In this document: piece after piece, positions 17,680 to 26,848 of the stretch | Numbering within the stretch: position 1 is the stretch's first letter | Layout: every line of letters starts with the position of its first letter | From: Chloroflexota bacterium | Lineage (GTDB): Bacteria > Chloroflexota > UBA11872 > VXNJ01 | DNA length: 62,231 bases | Direction of reading: 5' to 3' | Assembly (NCBI GenBank): GCA_030744875.1 | Contig: JASLPR010000056.1 | Location: forward strand, 1-62,231 | The notes under the pieces: model-generated | Told to the model about the DNA's origin: nothing | The model's input: the letters and a program-made list of their open reading frames with translations, nothing else | Database searches by the model: none | Translations under genes and position numbers: made by a program

Positions 17680-18686
17680 CGGCCGGCCTCCAATCGCCCG
17701 GTGGCCTTCAGTACCCGCAGCACGTTGAGAGTGATCATCTTGCTCGGCTCGCGGCGGCTCCAGTCGGTGATTTCCACACCTGACCCCTTGAGGCCCGGCC
17801 GCCGCCAGTGGTATCCCTCCGGCCACCAGCGCCCGTCCTGGCGGCGCTTTCCGGCGATCAGATCCACGGCCTCGTCGACGCGCGCGTCCGCCAGCGGCCC
17901 GAACCGACTCAGCACCAGCAGCCCCGGCAGAACGTCGTAGCGCCAGTAGGCGGGATAGCGCAGCTTTAGCTACGCCGGGTTGATGACCTCCCCGGTGTGA
18001 TCCGAGCGAAACATCCGGTGACGCAGAAACAGCTCTGCCGCCCGCCCCGCCGTCGCCCGGGTCGCCTCGTCGCCGGTGGCCCGGTGGAACTCGGTCAGAC
18101 CCCAGATCGGGATCAGGCTCTCGTTGAACGACGAATGCCGCGCCTCCGGGTTCACGTCGCAATTCCAGCCGCAGTCCGGCCATTGCCACTCGACCAGCGA
18201 CAGTGCCAGCAATTCCGCCCGGGGGTCGTTGGCGATGCCCAGCCGGCAGGCCACCGCCAGCACGTTGCCCTCCTGGGACGCGCAACGGCGCACCCGCCCG
18301 TCGATGGTCGGGATTCGCTTCCGGTGGTGGACGCTCACGTAGAAATCCAGCACCGGGTCGAGCATCGCCAGCGCCGTCGGTTCGCCGGCGGGCACGCCCA
18401 GCTCGACCGCCGACACCAGCCGCCAGTGGGCGCCCTGGAACTTCTGGTAGCCGCCGGCGACGCCCTGCCCGTCGGGATGGTCCGGCCCCAGCAGGTCCTG
18501 CGGGTGGCGGTCCTTGCCGATCTCGTCGTGCGCTTGCCGTACCTCCGGCTCACCGGCCGGGCGATCCAGCAGATCGGTCAGCGCTAGATAGCGCACCGCC
18601 GGGTCGGCCGCTTCCAGCAGCCACTCAATTGTCGGGGCGTTCCGACTCAGCCGGGGCAATTCCGGATCGGCTCTCCTTGTCCGCAC
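17676..18686 (-). pseudogene. Terpene cyclase/prenyltransferase (alpha-alpha toroid)-like protein with in-frame TAG
   Basis: One frame of 336 codons, split by TAG at 17970-17972. Repeated toroid elements are visible: WPDCGWNCD, EFHRATGD, LKLRYPAYWRYDVLPGLLVL, and QDGRWWPEGYHWR. Relatives have an aromatic residue before 'L.l.yP.yWrYDvL', so the TAG may replace Trp (TGG to TAG). The downstream part is otherwise intact to 17676 and overlaps the Fe-S gene end by four bases. GTG 18686 is a weak start. It is likely the third gene of the UxuA-sulfotransferase operon. Family membership is clear for the toroid fold, but no DxDD/QW catalytic set identifies a reaction. Confidence 0.65.
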
Positions 18687-18721
18687 CGCCGAGACCGAAA
18701 CCGCCCGAAGGTCGCCGCCCG

Positions 18722-19891
18722 CTAGAGCTCCTTCGGCGAGTCGGCCGTCCAGCTCTGCTTGGGACGACGGTATTCACCTTCTTTGGAGTGACCCAGGATG
18801 CCCGGGTCAAGCCACGGCTCGACGTGCTCCGGCGCGTAGCGGGCCGCCCGGTAGACGTTCACCAGCTGCCCGCCGAAGAACGGCGAGTAGTAGTCCCACA
18901 CGATCTCCTTCTCCGGCGTCACCTCAAATATGTGGCCACAGTCGGCCTCGCAGATCAGAGTGTTACCGTTAGGCAGCCGCTGCTGGCCGGCGCGGAACGG
19001 GCTGGCGAAATTCTTCGGGTCCTCGTAGGTCCAGATCACATTGTCGGGCTCGCACGGGTCGAACTCGCGGATGATTGAGTGGCCGCGCAGGGTGCCGTTA
19101 TCGAACAGCAGGATGTGGCCGTTGTCCAGCATCTGCGCCTGGTGCTGACCATCCAGGGTGCCCAGGCCCCAGGCCCAGACGATGTCTTTGGAGTCCTGGT
19201 CGACGATCGAGATGATGTCCAGCGCGCGGTGGCTCAGCAGGAAATTGCCCTCGCGGAAGCGTGGGTCCTCGCGGCCGATCGGGTTGTCCGGTAGCACCGT
19301 CAGGGTATTCGTGTGCGCCCAGTCGGCCTGGTTGCGCGGCAGTTCTAGCCCGCCCAGTTCGACCAGTTCGTCGACGTGATCGCTGAGCCACCACTCCCAG
19401 TGCACGAAGCTGTCGCCGTCGATCTGCACGATCATGTCGTCCTGGATCGGCCCCCGGCTGAAGATGTCCGGCCGGTCCCGGTCGCGCTGGTAGAGAGTCA
19501 GGATCGCGCCGGTGTCCGGGTAGCGGTGGTAGTCGTGATGGGTCCTCCCATGCCACGTCCAGACCAGGTTGCCGTCGACATCGGACTCGAAGAGTCCGCC
19601 GAAGTAGTTGTCCCAGAACAGCGATCCGTCGGGGTTCAACTCGCCCCACTGGCTGTGAACCACCGGCCACGAGTGCACCACGCGCCCGTTCATGTCGATC
19701 AGGTACGAGGTGTCACCAAACGCCGGCGAGAACAGGGTGTAGCCCGGCCAGGCCTTGTTCTTGTCCCACTTGCGCACCCCGCGCAGGCCGTTGTAGATCC
19801 GCGGCGGTTTCGGGCGCACGCGGTCGCCGTAGTCGCGCCCCGGCTCTGCCTCGGTCCCGAACTTTACCTGCGACGGTCGTAGGATTCTCAT
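18722..19891 (-). CDS. Arylsulfotransferase (ASST) family protein
   Basis: A 389-residue beta-propeller of the arylsulfotransferase type. Typical parts are WPGYTLFSPAFGDTSYLIDMNGRVVHSW, HHDYHRYPDTGAILTLYQRDR, QADWAHTNTLTVLPDN, GQHQAQMLDNGHILLFDNG and QQRLPNGNTLICEADCGHIFEVTP. Characterised members move sulfate between phenolic compounds via a catalytic His, independently of PAPS. Many environmental homologues are untested. No signal peptide is seen, unlike the periplasmic enterobacterial enzyme. It lies 23 bases after the UxuA-like gene and is probably cotranscribed. The arylsulfatase-like gene at 40 kb is a distant thematic neighbour. Confidence 0.88.
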   Translation of the reverse strand: MRILRPSQVKFGTEAEPGRDYGDRVRPKPPRIYNGLRGVRKWDKNKAWPGYTLFSPAFGDTSYLIDMNGRVVHSWPVVHSQWGELNPDGSLFWDNYFGGLFESDVDGNLVWTWHGRTHHDYHRYPDTGAILTLYQRDRDRPDIFSRGPIQDDMIVQIDGDSFVHWEWWLSDHVDELVELGGLELPRNQADWAHTNTLTVLPDNPIGREDPRFREGNFLLSHRALDIISIVDQDSKDIVWAWGLGTLDGQHQAQMLDNGHILLFDNGTLRGHSIIREFDPCEPDNVIWTYEDPKNFASPFRAGQQRLPNGNTLICEADCGHIFEVTPEKEIVWDYYSPFFGGQLVNVYRAARYAPEHVEPWLDPGILGHSKEGEYRRPKQSWTADSPKEL

Positions 19892-19914
19892 ACTCGGCTC
19901 TCCCTCTTCTACCG

Positions 19915-20865
19915 CTACGCGGTCCCGGCGATAAGTCCCTGAATGTAGCCGATCGCGTGGGCTCTTGCGCGGTAGCCGTAGCCGGCGTCGTTGACGATCC
20001 CGGGTACGTGGTCATCCAGCAGGTAGCCATCGAACCCGGCCTCGCGCAGGGTCCGGATGGCCTTGGCCACGTCGACATTGCCCTCACCCAGGAAGCATTC
20101 CTGGAACTTGCCGGCCGACCCCTGAACGTCGCGGAAGTGCACGTAGAAGATTTTGCCCCGGCCGGCCAAGTTGCGGATCGCGTCCAGGCACTGCATCCCC
20201 ATCATTTCCGACCAGCAACCCATACAGAAGTCCAGGCCCAGGTTGGGGCTGTCGATGATCGCCAGCATGCGCTCGAAGCCTTCGCGATCCTTCAGGATCC
20301 GCGCCACCCCGCCCAGCGACTCCACCGGCGGATCGTCCGGGTGGGCGGCCAGCTTCACCCCGGCCTCCTCGGCCACCGGCACGACGGCCTTCAGGAAGTA
20401 CTCCAGATTCGCCCACATCTCATCGGCCGTGTATTCGCGATCGAACGACAGCGGCGCGTCCTTCGCCAAGTCCATATCGAACGAAGTCACCTGCGTCCCG
20501 CCCCGCCCCGGCGTCGTCCGCGAAGTCCGCCAGACGGAGTTCGGCATCCAGTGAAAGCCTAGGATCGGGACGCTGGCCCGGCCCAGGTTGCGGATGGTTT
20601 CGGAGTAGTTTTCGATCTGCTCGTCGCGCCCCGGCAGACCCAGCATCGCCTTGTCGAAGAACGAGTTCGGCATGTTCTCCAGCGCGAAAAGCTCCAGTCC
20701 GGCGTCCTCGATCCGCGTGCGCAGGTTTAGCAGGTCCATGAACTCCCAGCGCTCTTCGCCGGGCAGGTCCGGGTTGTTGAGCTGGATTCCGGTGGCCCCC
20801 AACTGCGCCGCGAACGCCAGCGCCTCGTCGTCCAGACTCCGCAACTGCCCCACCGCGATCTTCAT
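19915..20865 (-). CDS. Mannonate dehydratase-like TIM-barrel (UxuA family)
   Basis: A 316-residue protein related to mannonate dehydratase and xylose-isomerase-like barrels. Key parts are LAAHPDDPP, which carries metal-binding residues of UxuA, NLGLDFCMGCWSEM, the family Cys region, and FYVHFRDVQG. UxuA converts D-mannonate to 2-keto-3-deoxygluconate in hexuronate breakdown. This protein is somewhat shorter than the E. coli enzyme (about 394), so the substrate may differ. It is first in an operon with the sulfotransferase and toroid gene. Confidence 0.82.
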   Translation of the reverse strand: MKIAVGQLRSLDDEALAFAAQLGATGIQLNNPDLPGEERWEFMDLLNLRTRIEDAGLELFALENMPNSFFDKAMLGLPGRDEQIENYSETIRNLGRASVPILGFHWMPNSVWRTSRTTPGRGGTQVTSFDMDLAKDAPLSFDREYTADEMWANLEYFLKAVVPVAEEAGVKLAAHPDDPPVESLGGVARILKDREGFERMLAIIDSPNLGLDFCMGCWSEMMGMQCLDAIRNLAGRGKIFYVHFRDVQGSAGKFQECFLGEGNVDVAKAIRTLREAGFDGYLLDDHVPGIVNDAGYGYRARAHAIGYIQGLIAGTA

Positions 20866-21066
20866 GTTCCCCGGCTCCCGGTCGTTACGTCAACGAGGTC
20901 TGGATTATGAGCGGCAATCCGGAACCGGGGCAAATGCCGGCTCATCGGCATTGCACGTCCCGCTTTCTCCCCGAGTGCTCTGCCCAACCGACGTCGGGAC
21001 TCAGAAGATGGGTGCCTCCGGCCCAGGCCCGCAATCAGCCATCAGAACGAAGCACTCGGAAGGGTG

Positions 21067-21678
21067 TCAGGCGCCGATCAAATCCAGGATGATGTCCGCC
21101 CCCAGGATGGCCAGCGCCGAGATCGCCAGGTTTTTCGCCAGCCTCCCCAGCCAGGAGGCGACAACGAAGCGTTGCCAGCCGAACCGCGCCGCCCCGGCCA
21201 CGGCCCCGGCAATATCGAATACTGGATTCGGCGTCGCCGCGAGGACTAGGATCGTCACGAAACCGTGAATCCGCAGGAAACGCTGCACCCGGTAGTACCA
21301 GCGATTGCGCCGTATCCAGCGCGAGCCCGTGTACCCCAGGAAATAGGAGTACATCTCACCGATCACCTGGCCGGTGGTCCCGATGATTGCCGGCAGCCAC
21401 CAGCTCTCAAATGCGATCGCGAATGCCCCGATGGCCGCCCAGCCGAAGCCGGGCAACATAAACAGCGCCCCGCTCAACACCGCCGCCACGAAGAGCGCCA
21501 GGTAACCCTCCGTCTGGTTGCGCATCAGGTTGTCCGCCAGCGGGATGGCCGCCACCGACACCCCGAGCACGACTACCAGTGTCACCAGCTGAATAGCCAG
21601 CACCATCCGCCGCCGCCGCCCGTACTCCTCGTCGGTTTCGGGAATCTGCCTCGGCTCGTTCATCGCCAGGAAACGCAA
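21067..21678 (-). CDS. VTT (SNARE-associated/DedA-like) membrane protein
   Basis: A 203-residue membrane protein. One helix (VLAIQLVTLVVVLGVSVAAI) precedes a VTT domain: GALFMLPGFGWAAIGAFAIAF, a re-entrant-like GTTGQVIGEMYSYFLGYTGS, then RFLRIHGFVTILVLAATPNPVFDIAGAVAGAARFGWQRFVVASWLGRLAKN, the segment that matches the VTT signature best. Members are linked to lipid flipping (undecaprenyl-phosphate or phospholipid). The start may be TTG 21678 or ATG 21663; neither has a well-spaced Shine-Dalgarno. It is divergent from the alcohol dehydrogenase. Confidence 0.88.
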   Translation of the reverse strand: MRFLAMNEPRQIPETDEEYGRRRRMVLAIQLVTLVVVLGVSVAAIPLADNLMRNQTEGYLALFVAAVLSGALFMLPGFGWAAIGAFAIAFESWWLPAIIGTTGQVIGEMYSYFLGYTGSRWIRRNRWYYRVQRFLRIHGFVTILVLAATPNPVFDIAGAVAGAARFGWQRFVVASWLGRLAKNLAISALAILGADIILDLIGA

Positions 21679-21776
21679 TCTCCAACGTCATCGTGTTCGT
21701 GAATCGGAGCATAATACCGGCAACAACCCCGGACAAAGTCCTCGCCGCCCGGCACCACCGAACCGCAGGTCCCTCC

Positions 21777-22793
21777 ATGAAGGCCGCCTATCTCGACAGT
21801 GCCAACCAGGTGTCCATCCGCGACGTCCCCTGCCCCGCCCCCGGGCCCCGCGACGTTCTCGTGAAGGTCGTGTCAGTCGGCGTCTGCGCCTCCGATGTCC
21901 ACTACTATGAGCACGGTCGCATCGGCTCGTTTGTTGTCGAAGAGCCGCTGATCCTCGGTCACGAGTCAGCCGGCGAAGTCATCGAAGTCGGCACCGAGGT
22001 GACCACGCTTTCTCCGGGCGACCGCGTCTCGATGGAGCCCGGCGTCCCCTGCGCCGAGTGTGCCTACTGCCGCTCCGGCCGCTACAACCTCTGCCCCGAC
22101 GTGGTCTTCATGGCGACCCCGCCGGTCCACGGCGCGTTTTGCGAGTACATCGCCCACCCGGCTGCCTACTGCTACAAGATTCCCGACTCGATGACCTTCG
22201 ACGAGGCCGCGATGATGGAGCCGCTGTCGGTCGGCCTGTTCTCGGTCGAACGCTCCGACGCCCAGTCTGGCCAGCGCGTTGCCGTGCTCGGCGCTGGCCC
22301 CATCGGCCTGGCCGTCCTGCTGGCGCTCACCGCCCAGGGCGTAACCAACGTCACCCTCTTCGACATCCTCGACAGCCGTGTCGCAAAGGCTATGGAACTC
22401 GGCGCGGCGGCCGCGGTCAACGTCGCCCGCGTCGCGCTCGAAACCGACTACGCCAACCGTTTCGATATCGTCATCGAGACAGCCGGCGCCGAATCGGCCA
22501 CCACTGCCACCACCCGCATCGCCACCCCCGGGGCCACCATCGTGCTGGTGGGCCACGTGGCCACCGACGTCGTCGCCATCGACACCAACGAACTCATCAT
22601 CAAGCAGCTCGATGTCGTCGGCTCGTTCCGCTATGCCCACACCTACGCCCGGGGGATCGAATTGGTAGCCGCCGGCAAGATCGACGTCGCGAAATTCATC
22701 TCGCGGCACTTCACGCTCGACGAAGCCGAAGCCGCGCTCCGGTTCGCCCGCGACGCCAAGGACCAGTGCATCAAGGCCGTCGTGACGCCCTGA
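21777..22793 (+). CDS. Zinc-dependent alcohol/polyol dehydrogenase (sorbitol dehydrogenase-like)
   Basis: A 338-residue MDR-family dehydrogenase. Catalytic zinc ligands come from GVCASDVHYYEHG and LGHESAGEV. The structural zinc lobe is PCAECAYCRSGRYNLCP. The cofactor domain is VAVLGAGPIGLAVLLAL, with the acidic FDILDSR favouring NAD. The 'SDvHyyehGriG.f.v..P.ilGHE' pattern is the sorbitol/xylitol dehydrogenase signature. ATG 21777 has AGGT ahead; the track's upstream start is not conserved. It is followed by an MBL-fold gene and a cyclase on the same strand, perhaps a small catabolic operon. Confidence 0.93.
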   Translation: MKAAYLDSANQVSIRDVPCPAPGPRDVLVKVVSVGVCASDVHYYEHGRIGSFVVEEPLILGHESAGEVIEVGTEVTTLSPGDRVSMEPGVPCAECAYCRSGRYNLCPDVVFMATPPVHGAFCEYIAHPAAYCYKIPDSMTFDEAAMMEPLSVGLFSVERSDAQSGQRVAVLGAGPIGLAVLLALTAQGVTNVTLFDILDSRVAKAMELGAAAAVNVARVALETDYANRFDIVIETAGAESATTATTRIATPGATIVLVGHVATDVVAIDTNELIIKQLDVVGSFRYAHTYARGIELVAAGKIDVAKFISRHFTLDEAEAALRFARDAKDQCIKAVVTP

Positions 22794-22861
22794 CGGCACC
22801 CGCCGCGCCGGTGGGCAATAATGCCTGCGAGTCCACCGCCGCCAATCGCGAGGTTGCCGAA

Positions 22862-23569
22862 ATGAGTGAAACAACTGGGGCGCTCACCATCGACTACCTG
22901 GGACACTGCGCCTTTCGCTTCACCACCCCGGCCGGGCAGCGCATCCTGGTCGACCCTCACCGTAACTGGCCCGATGGCCGCCAATGGTTCAAGCGTGAGT
23001 GCGCAAACGTCGAAGCCGATGTCCTGCTGGTTAGCCATCCCCACGCCGACCATGACCGCGTCTCCTCGGCGCTCGGCCGGCCAAAACTGCTGGAAGGGGA
23101 GGGCGAACTTGCCGGACTCGACTTTGTGGTTCACGGTCTGACCGGCCGGCACTCGGCGCGCTTCGGTCGTGACATCGACTACTTCAACACCATCTTCGTC
23201 CTCGAATCCGCCGGGTTGCGCGTCTGCCTGATGGGCGACAACGAGGCCAATTTGTCGGAGAGCCTGCGCAACGAAATCGGCCCGCTCGATGCCCTGGTGG
23301 TGCCGGTCGAAGACGCCGGCCTGATCCTCAGCGCCGCCGAGGCCGAGCGTCTGGCCAATCGCCTCCAGCCGCGCGTCGTCATCCCCACCCATTACTTCAT
23401 CGAAGGGCTGACCGAGCCGTCTTCAGGCTTCGAGGGGATCGACGAATGGCGCGCTCTTCAGACAACCATCCGAGACCTGCCCGGCGCGACGCTTGAACTT
23501 CGACCGGAAGGCTTGCCCGAGAATCGGGAGGGCTGGGTATTCGGCGACTGCCTGGTGCCTCAGGACTGA
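22862..23569 (+). CDS. MBL-fold metal-dependent hydrolase (UlaG-like)
   Basis: A 235-residue beta-lactamase-fold protein of the UlaG/L-ascorbate-6-phosphate lactonase type. It opens with IDYLGHCAFRF and VDPHRNW, has SHPHADHD as the metal-binding motif, CLMGDNEANL for the mid-protein Asp, and VIPTHYF for the last His. The ATG at 22862 follows GAGGTTGCCGAA. The track's 503-residue call merges it with an out-of-frame shadow of the alcohol dehydrogenase. The substrate is unknown; sugar lactones or phosphodiesters are typical for the family. Confidence 0.88.
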   Translation: MSETTGALTIDYLGHCAFRFTTPAGQRILVDPHRNWPDGRQWFKRECANVEADVLLVSHPHADHDRVSSALGRPKLLEGEGELAGLDFVVHGLTGRHSARFGRDIDYFNTIFVLESAGLRVCLMGDNEANLSESLRNEIGPLDALVVPVEDAGLILSAAEAERLANRLQPRVVIPTHYFIEGLTEPSSGFEGIDEWRALQTTIRDLPGATLELRPEGLPENREGWVFGDCLVPQD

Positions 23570-23605
23570 TTGCGCAGAATCAATTCATCGGAAAGGAACC
23601 GGCCC

Positions 23606-24406
23606 ATGCCCCGCCAGATCATCGACCTCACCGCCACGATCGAAGAAGGCATGATCCAGAACGCCCCGTTTCATCCCCGCGCCCCGTTGCTCTGGACCAA
23701 CCAGAACCACAACGTCACCCAGTGGTACCAGGAACACCTCTGGAGCGGCGATTTGCCGCCGCTTTTCGACGGCCTGCCTCCGGAAGCCGGCCAACACGGC
23801 CAGGGCCACGGCCAGCAGAGCGAGCAGGTGCTTTTCGGCACCCACATGGGCACCCACATCGACGCGCCGCTGCACTTTGACGACCGGCCCGAAGCCGGCG
23901 ACGCCACCACCATCCCGGTCGAAATCTGCATGGGCGCGGCTATCCTGCTGGACCTGCGGCCGGAGGTCGGTGACGACTGGGGCCACGTCATCACGGCGGT
24001 CGATCTCGCCGCCGCCGAGGCCCGCTCCGGCGACAGCGTCCGACCCGGTGACATCGTGATCCTACACACCGGCCACTCCGCCGCCAACGCCTACGGGCCC
24101 GACGCCAGTTCGGCCAACTACGCCCCGATTCACCCCGGGCTCGGCTACCACGCGCCGGAGTGGTTCTTGGATCGCGAAGTGTCCCTGATCGGTGTCGATA
24201 CCGCTAACCTGGACACGAACCAGGTCCTCTCCGCGCACGTCAACTTCCTGCTGCGCCCGTGGATCGGCAAGGAACCCGTCTATATCATCGAGAACCTGGT
24301 CCGGCTTGAGGATATCCCGCGCAGCCGCTTTGAATTCATCGGTCTGCCGCTGCCGATCAAGGACGGCAGCGGCTCGCCGATCCGCGCGCTGGCGATACTC
24401 GACTAG
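23606..24406 (+). CDS. Cyclase family protein (kynurenine formamidase-like)
   Basis: A 266-residue metal-dependent hydrolase of the cyclase/KynB fold. The diagnostic GTHMGTHIDAPLHF motif (HxGTHxDxPxHF) supplies metal ligands, followed by LLDLRPEVGDDWGHVITAVDL, RPGDIVILHTGHS and GVDTANLDTN. Family members hydrolyse N-formylkynurenine, isatin or related amides. No kyn genes are adjacent, so the substrate is open. The start is ATG 23606, eight bases after AAGGA. It is convergent with a possible frameshifted small gene. Confidence 0.9.
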   Translation: MPRQIIDLTATIEEGMIQNAPFHPRAPLLWTNQNHNVTQWYQEHLWSGDLPPLFDGLPPEAGQHGQGHGQQSEQVLFGTHMGTHIDAPLHFDDRPEAGDATTIPVEICMGAAILLDLRPEVGDDWGHVITAVDLAAAEARSGDSVRPGDIVILHTGHSAANAYGPDASSANYAPIHPGLGYHAPEWFLDREVSLIGVDTANLDTNQVLSAHVNFLLRPWIGKEPVYIIENLVRLEDIPRSRFEFIGLPLPIKDGSGSPIRALAILD

Positions 24407-24415
24407 CGCTTCTCG

Positions 24416-24609
24416 CTAGCCCGCCGCCGCTCGCCGGTCCAGGGCGCGCAGCAGGCTGTCCAGTCCGCCGGCCAGGTCCGCCAACTCCACCTCCCGGCAG
24501 AGGTAGGCGAGCGCCTGGCATCCGCTGGGCGCTCGTGCGTTTCCGGGCTGCCGGGATCGCAATCGGGCTGGCCCCGCACCCTTCGGCGAAATAGACTCAT
24601 CGGCGCCAC
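24416..24609 (-). pseudogene. Possible small frameshifted gene divergent from the MMPL gene
   Basis: A strong AGGAGGGG (24613-24620) precedes GTG 24609 and ATG 24600 on the minus strand. The first frame reads MSLFRRRVRGQPDCD. After about 25 codons a different frame becomes protein-like (CQALAYLCREVELADLAGGLDSLLRALDRR) and ends at TAG 24416. One single-base indel in a C or G run would join them into a protein of about 63 residues. No family is recognised. The evidence is the ribosome binding site and the amphipathic C-terminal helix only. Confidence 0.35.
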
Positions 24610-24658
24610 GGTCCCCTCCTGATTCTGGCGGCGAAGCCCGCCCCCCGGAGCCAGTACC

Positions 24659-26848
24659 TTGCTCGAACGCCTCGGCCGCCTGTTCGCCCGCCGCCGCTGG
24701 TACGTCATCGGCTTCTGGGTGCTGCTGGCGGCGCTCTCACTGCTGCTGGCTCCGCGGGTCGGTTCGGTCCTGCGCGCCGGCGGTTTTTCGGCCGCCGGAC
24801 TCGAATCGGAGATCGCCTTCGAGCGCTATCAGCAGGACTTCGGCTCGCCAGGCTCGGCGGTCAGCATCGTGTTCCATTCCGAGGAACTGGCCGCGTCCGA
24901 TCCGGTGTTTGTCGAAGCGGCCCGCGCCGCGCTGCACCCGCTCAACCAGCTCGACTACGTCCGGCAGGTGCTGCCGTTCTGGGACAACCCCACGCAGGTG
25001 GCCCCGCGCGGGCACACCGCCTACGCGGCCGTGGTGGTCGATATCGACGACGAGCGCGCCCACCGGATCGTGCCGGACATCCGCGCCGCGCTGGCGCCCA
25101 TCGAAATCGAGATGCACGTCGCCGGGGCGGCGGCGTTCTACGAAGACATCCAGTCCACCAGCGAGAGCGATCTCCGCCGCGCCGAGGCGATCGGCCTGCC
25201 GTTCGCGCTGCTTGCGCTGCTGCTGGTGTTCGGCTCGCTGGTGGCGGCCGGCGTCCCGGTGATCTCGGGCGGGGTGAGCGTGATCGTCGGCCTGGCGGCG
25301 ATCTTCCTGCTGGGTCAGGTGGCCAGCTTCTCGATCTTCGCGCTCAACGTGGTCACTCTGGTCGGACTGGGCCTCGGCGCTGATTATTCGCTGTTCCTGG
25401 TCAGCCGATTTCGCGAGGAACTGGCCCGCGGGCTGAGTCCCGAGGACGCGGTGGCGGTCACCCTGTCGACCGCCGGTCGCGCGGTTCTCTTTTCGGGCCT
25501 GGCGGTCATGATCGGTCTGTCGTCGCTGACGATGTTCGAGTTCATGATGCTGCGCTCAATCGGCATCGGCGGCACGGTCGTCACCATCATTGCGGTCCTC
25601 GCTGCGACAACCTTGGTCCCGGCGATCCTGATGGTGCTGGGGCCCAACATCGACCGCGGGCGAGTCTGGCGACCGCGCTTCGGCGTCCGCGACGGTTGGG
25701 CGCGTTTGGCGCGCCTGGTCATGCGGCGCGCCGGGCTGGTCTTCCTGCTGGTCGGGCTGTTCCTGCTGCTGATGGGCGCGCCGCTGCTGCGCATCCGCGT
25801 CAACGCTCCCGACGCCGGCGTGCTCACCCCGGACAGCGAGTCGCGCCAGGTATATGACCTACTCAGCCGCGAATTTGGCGTCGGCCACATCGCTCCTTCG
25901 TTCATCGTCGCCCGCTTCGAAGGTGGCGCCCTCGGCCCGGCCGGCATCGACACCCTCTACCGCCTGGGCCTGGCCCTCGAAAACGACCCCCGGGTGGTCC
26001 GCGTGCGCGGCCCGCTGAATCTCGATCCGCGCATCACGTTCGACGAATACCGCCTGCTATACGCCGATCCGGACCAGATTGCCGACCCCTACGCGGCCGG
26101 CTTCGCGACGGTCTTCACCCGTGGCGACACCGTCGTGATGTCCATCGAGCCCCGCGCTCCGGCCGCCTCCCCGGAGGCCCGCGGCCTCGTCGACGCGCTG
26201 CGCGAATACCGCGATCGCCACGGCCTGGACCTGCTGGTCGGCGGCGGCGCGGCTGGTCTCAGCGACTTCTCCGACCGCCTGTACGAAGACTTCCCGAAGG
26301 CCGTGGCGCTGATCCTGCTGGTCAGCTACGTTGTCCTCCTCTTCCTCTTCCGTTCCATCCTCCTGCCCCTCAAGGCTGTCTTCATGAACACACTCAGCCT
26401 GGCGGCCAGTTTCGGTATGCTGGTCTTAGTGTTCCAGGACGGCTGGCTCGCCAACGTTTTCCGCTTCGAGCCGCTCGGCTACGTCGAGGCCACACTGCCG
26501 GTGCTGATGTTCGCGCTGCTCTTCGGGCTCAGCATGGACTACGAGGTGTTCCTGCTGGCCCGGGTCAAAGAAGCCCACGATTCCGGTAGCGACAACACCG
26601 AGGCGGTGGCGTTGGGACTGGAGCGGAGCGGGCGGGTCATCACCAGCGCGGCGATGGTGGTGATCGTCGTCAGCCTGGCCTTCGTCACCGCGGACATAGT
26701 GCTCATCAAGGCCGTAGGACTCGGCGCGGCGGTGGCGATCTTCATCGACGCCACGGTGGTGCGCACCCTGCTGGTCCCGGCGACGATGAAATTGCTGGGC
26801 GAGTGGAACTGGTGGGCCCCGGGGTGGCTGTTTCGAGGAGCGAAATGA
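24659..26848 (+). CDS. MMPL/RND family transporter
   Basis: A 729-residue MMPL-type exporter with about twelve membrane helices in two repeats. It opens with LFARRRWYVIGFWVLLAALSLLL. Domain 1 has VTLVGLGLGADYSLFLVSRFREELARG and the matching STAGRAVLFSGLAVMIGLSSL. Domain 2 has LPVLMFALLFGLSMDYEVFLLARVKEA and ERSGRVITSAAMVVIVVSLAF. The buried Asp-Tyr pairs (GADYS and SMDYE) are the proton-relay residues of the family. Members export lipids or hydrophobic metabolites. The TTG start has GGAG eight bases ahead. Its stop overlaps the next ATG (ATGA), so the AttH-type lipoprotein is translationally coupled. Confidence 0.93.
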   Translation: MLERLGRLFARRRWYVIGFWVLLAALSLLLAPRVGSVLRAGGFSAAGLESEIAFERYQQDFGSPGSAVSIVFHSEELAASDPVFVEAARAALHPLNQLDYVRQVLPFWDNPTQVAPRGHTAYAAVVVDIDDERAHRIVPDIRAALAPIEIEMHVAGAAAFYEDIQSTSESDLRRAEAIGLPFALLALLLVFGSLVAAGVPVISGGVSVIVGLAAIFLLGQVASFSIFALNVVTLVGLGLGADYSLFLVSRFREELARGLSPEDAVAVTLSTAGRAVLFSGLAVMIGLSSLTMFEFMMLRSIGIGGTVVTIIAVLAATTLVPAILMVLGPNIDRGRVWRPRFGVRDGWARLARLVMRRAGLVFLLVGLFLLLMGAPLLRIRVNAPDAGVLTPDSESRQVYDLLSREFGVGHIAPSFIVARFEGGALGPAGIDTLYRLGLALENDPRVVRVRGPLNLDPRITFDEYRLLYADPDQIADPYAAGFATVFTRGDTVVMSIEPRAPAASPEARGLVDALREYRDRHGLDLLVGGGAAGLSDFSDRLYEDFPKAVALILLVSYVVLLFLFRSILLPLKAVFMNTLSLAASFGMLVLVFQDGWLANVFRFEPLGYVEATLPVLMFALLFGLSMDYEVFLLARVKEAHDSGSDNTEAVALGLERSGRVITSAAMVVIVVSLAFVTADIVLIKAVGLGAAVAIFIDATVVRTLLVPATMKLLGEWNWWAPGWLFRGAK

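Noticed and set aside
20972-21058. CGAGTGCT/AGCACTCG inverted repeat as ends of a mobile element
   Set aside because: Only 8 bases, enclosing about 70 bases with no ORF and no target duplication; likely chance in GC-rich DNA.
22058-23569. Single 503-residue protein
   Set aside because: Its first ~270 residues are an out-of-frame shadow of the alcohol dehydrogenase; only the MBL part from 22862 is real.
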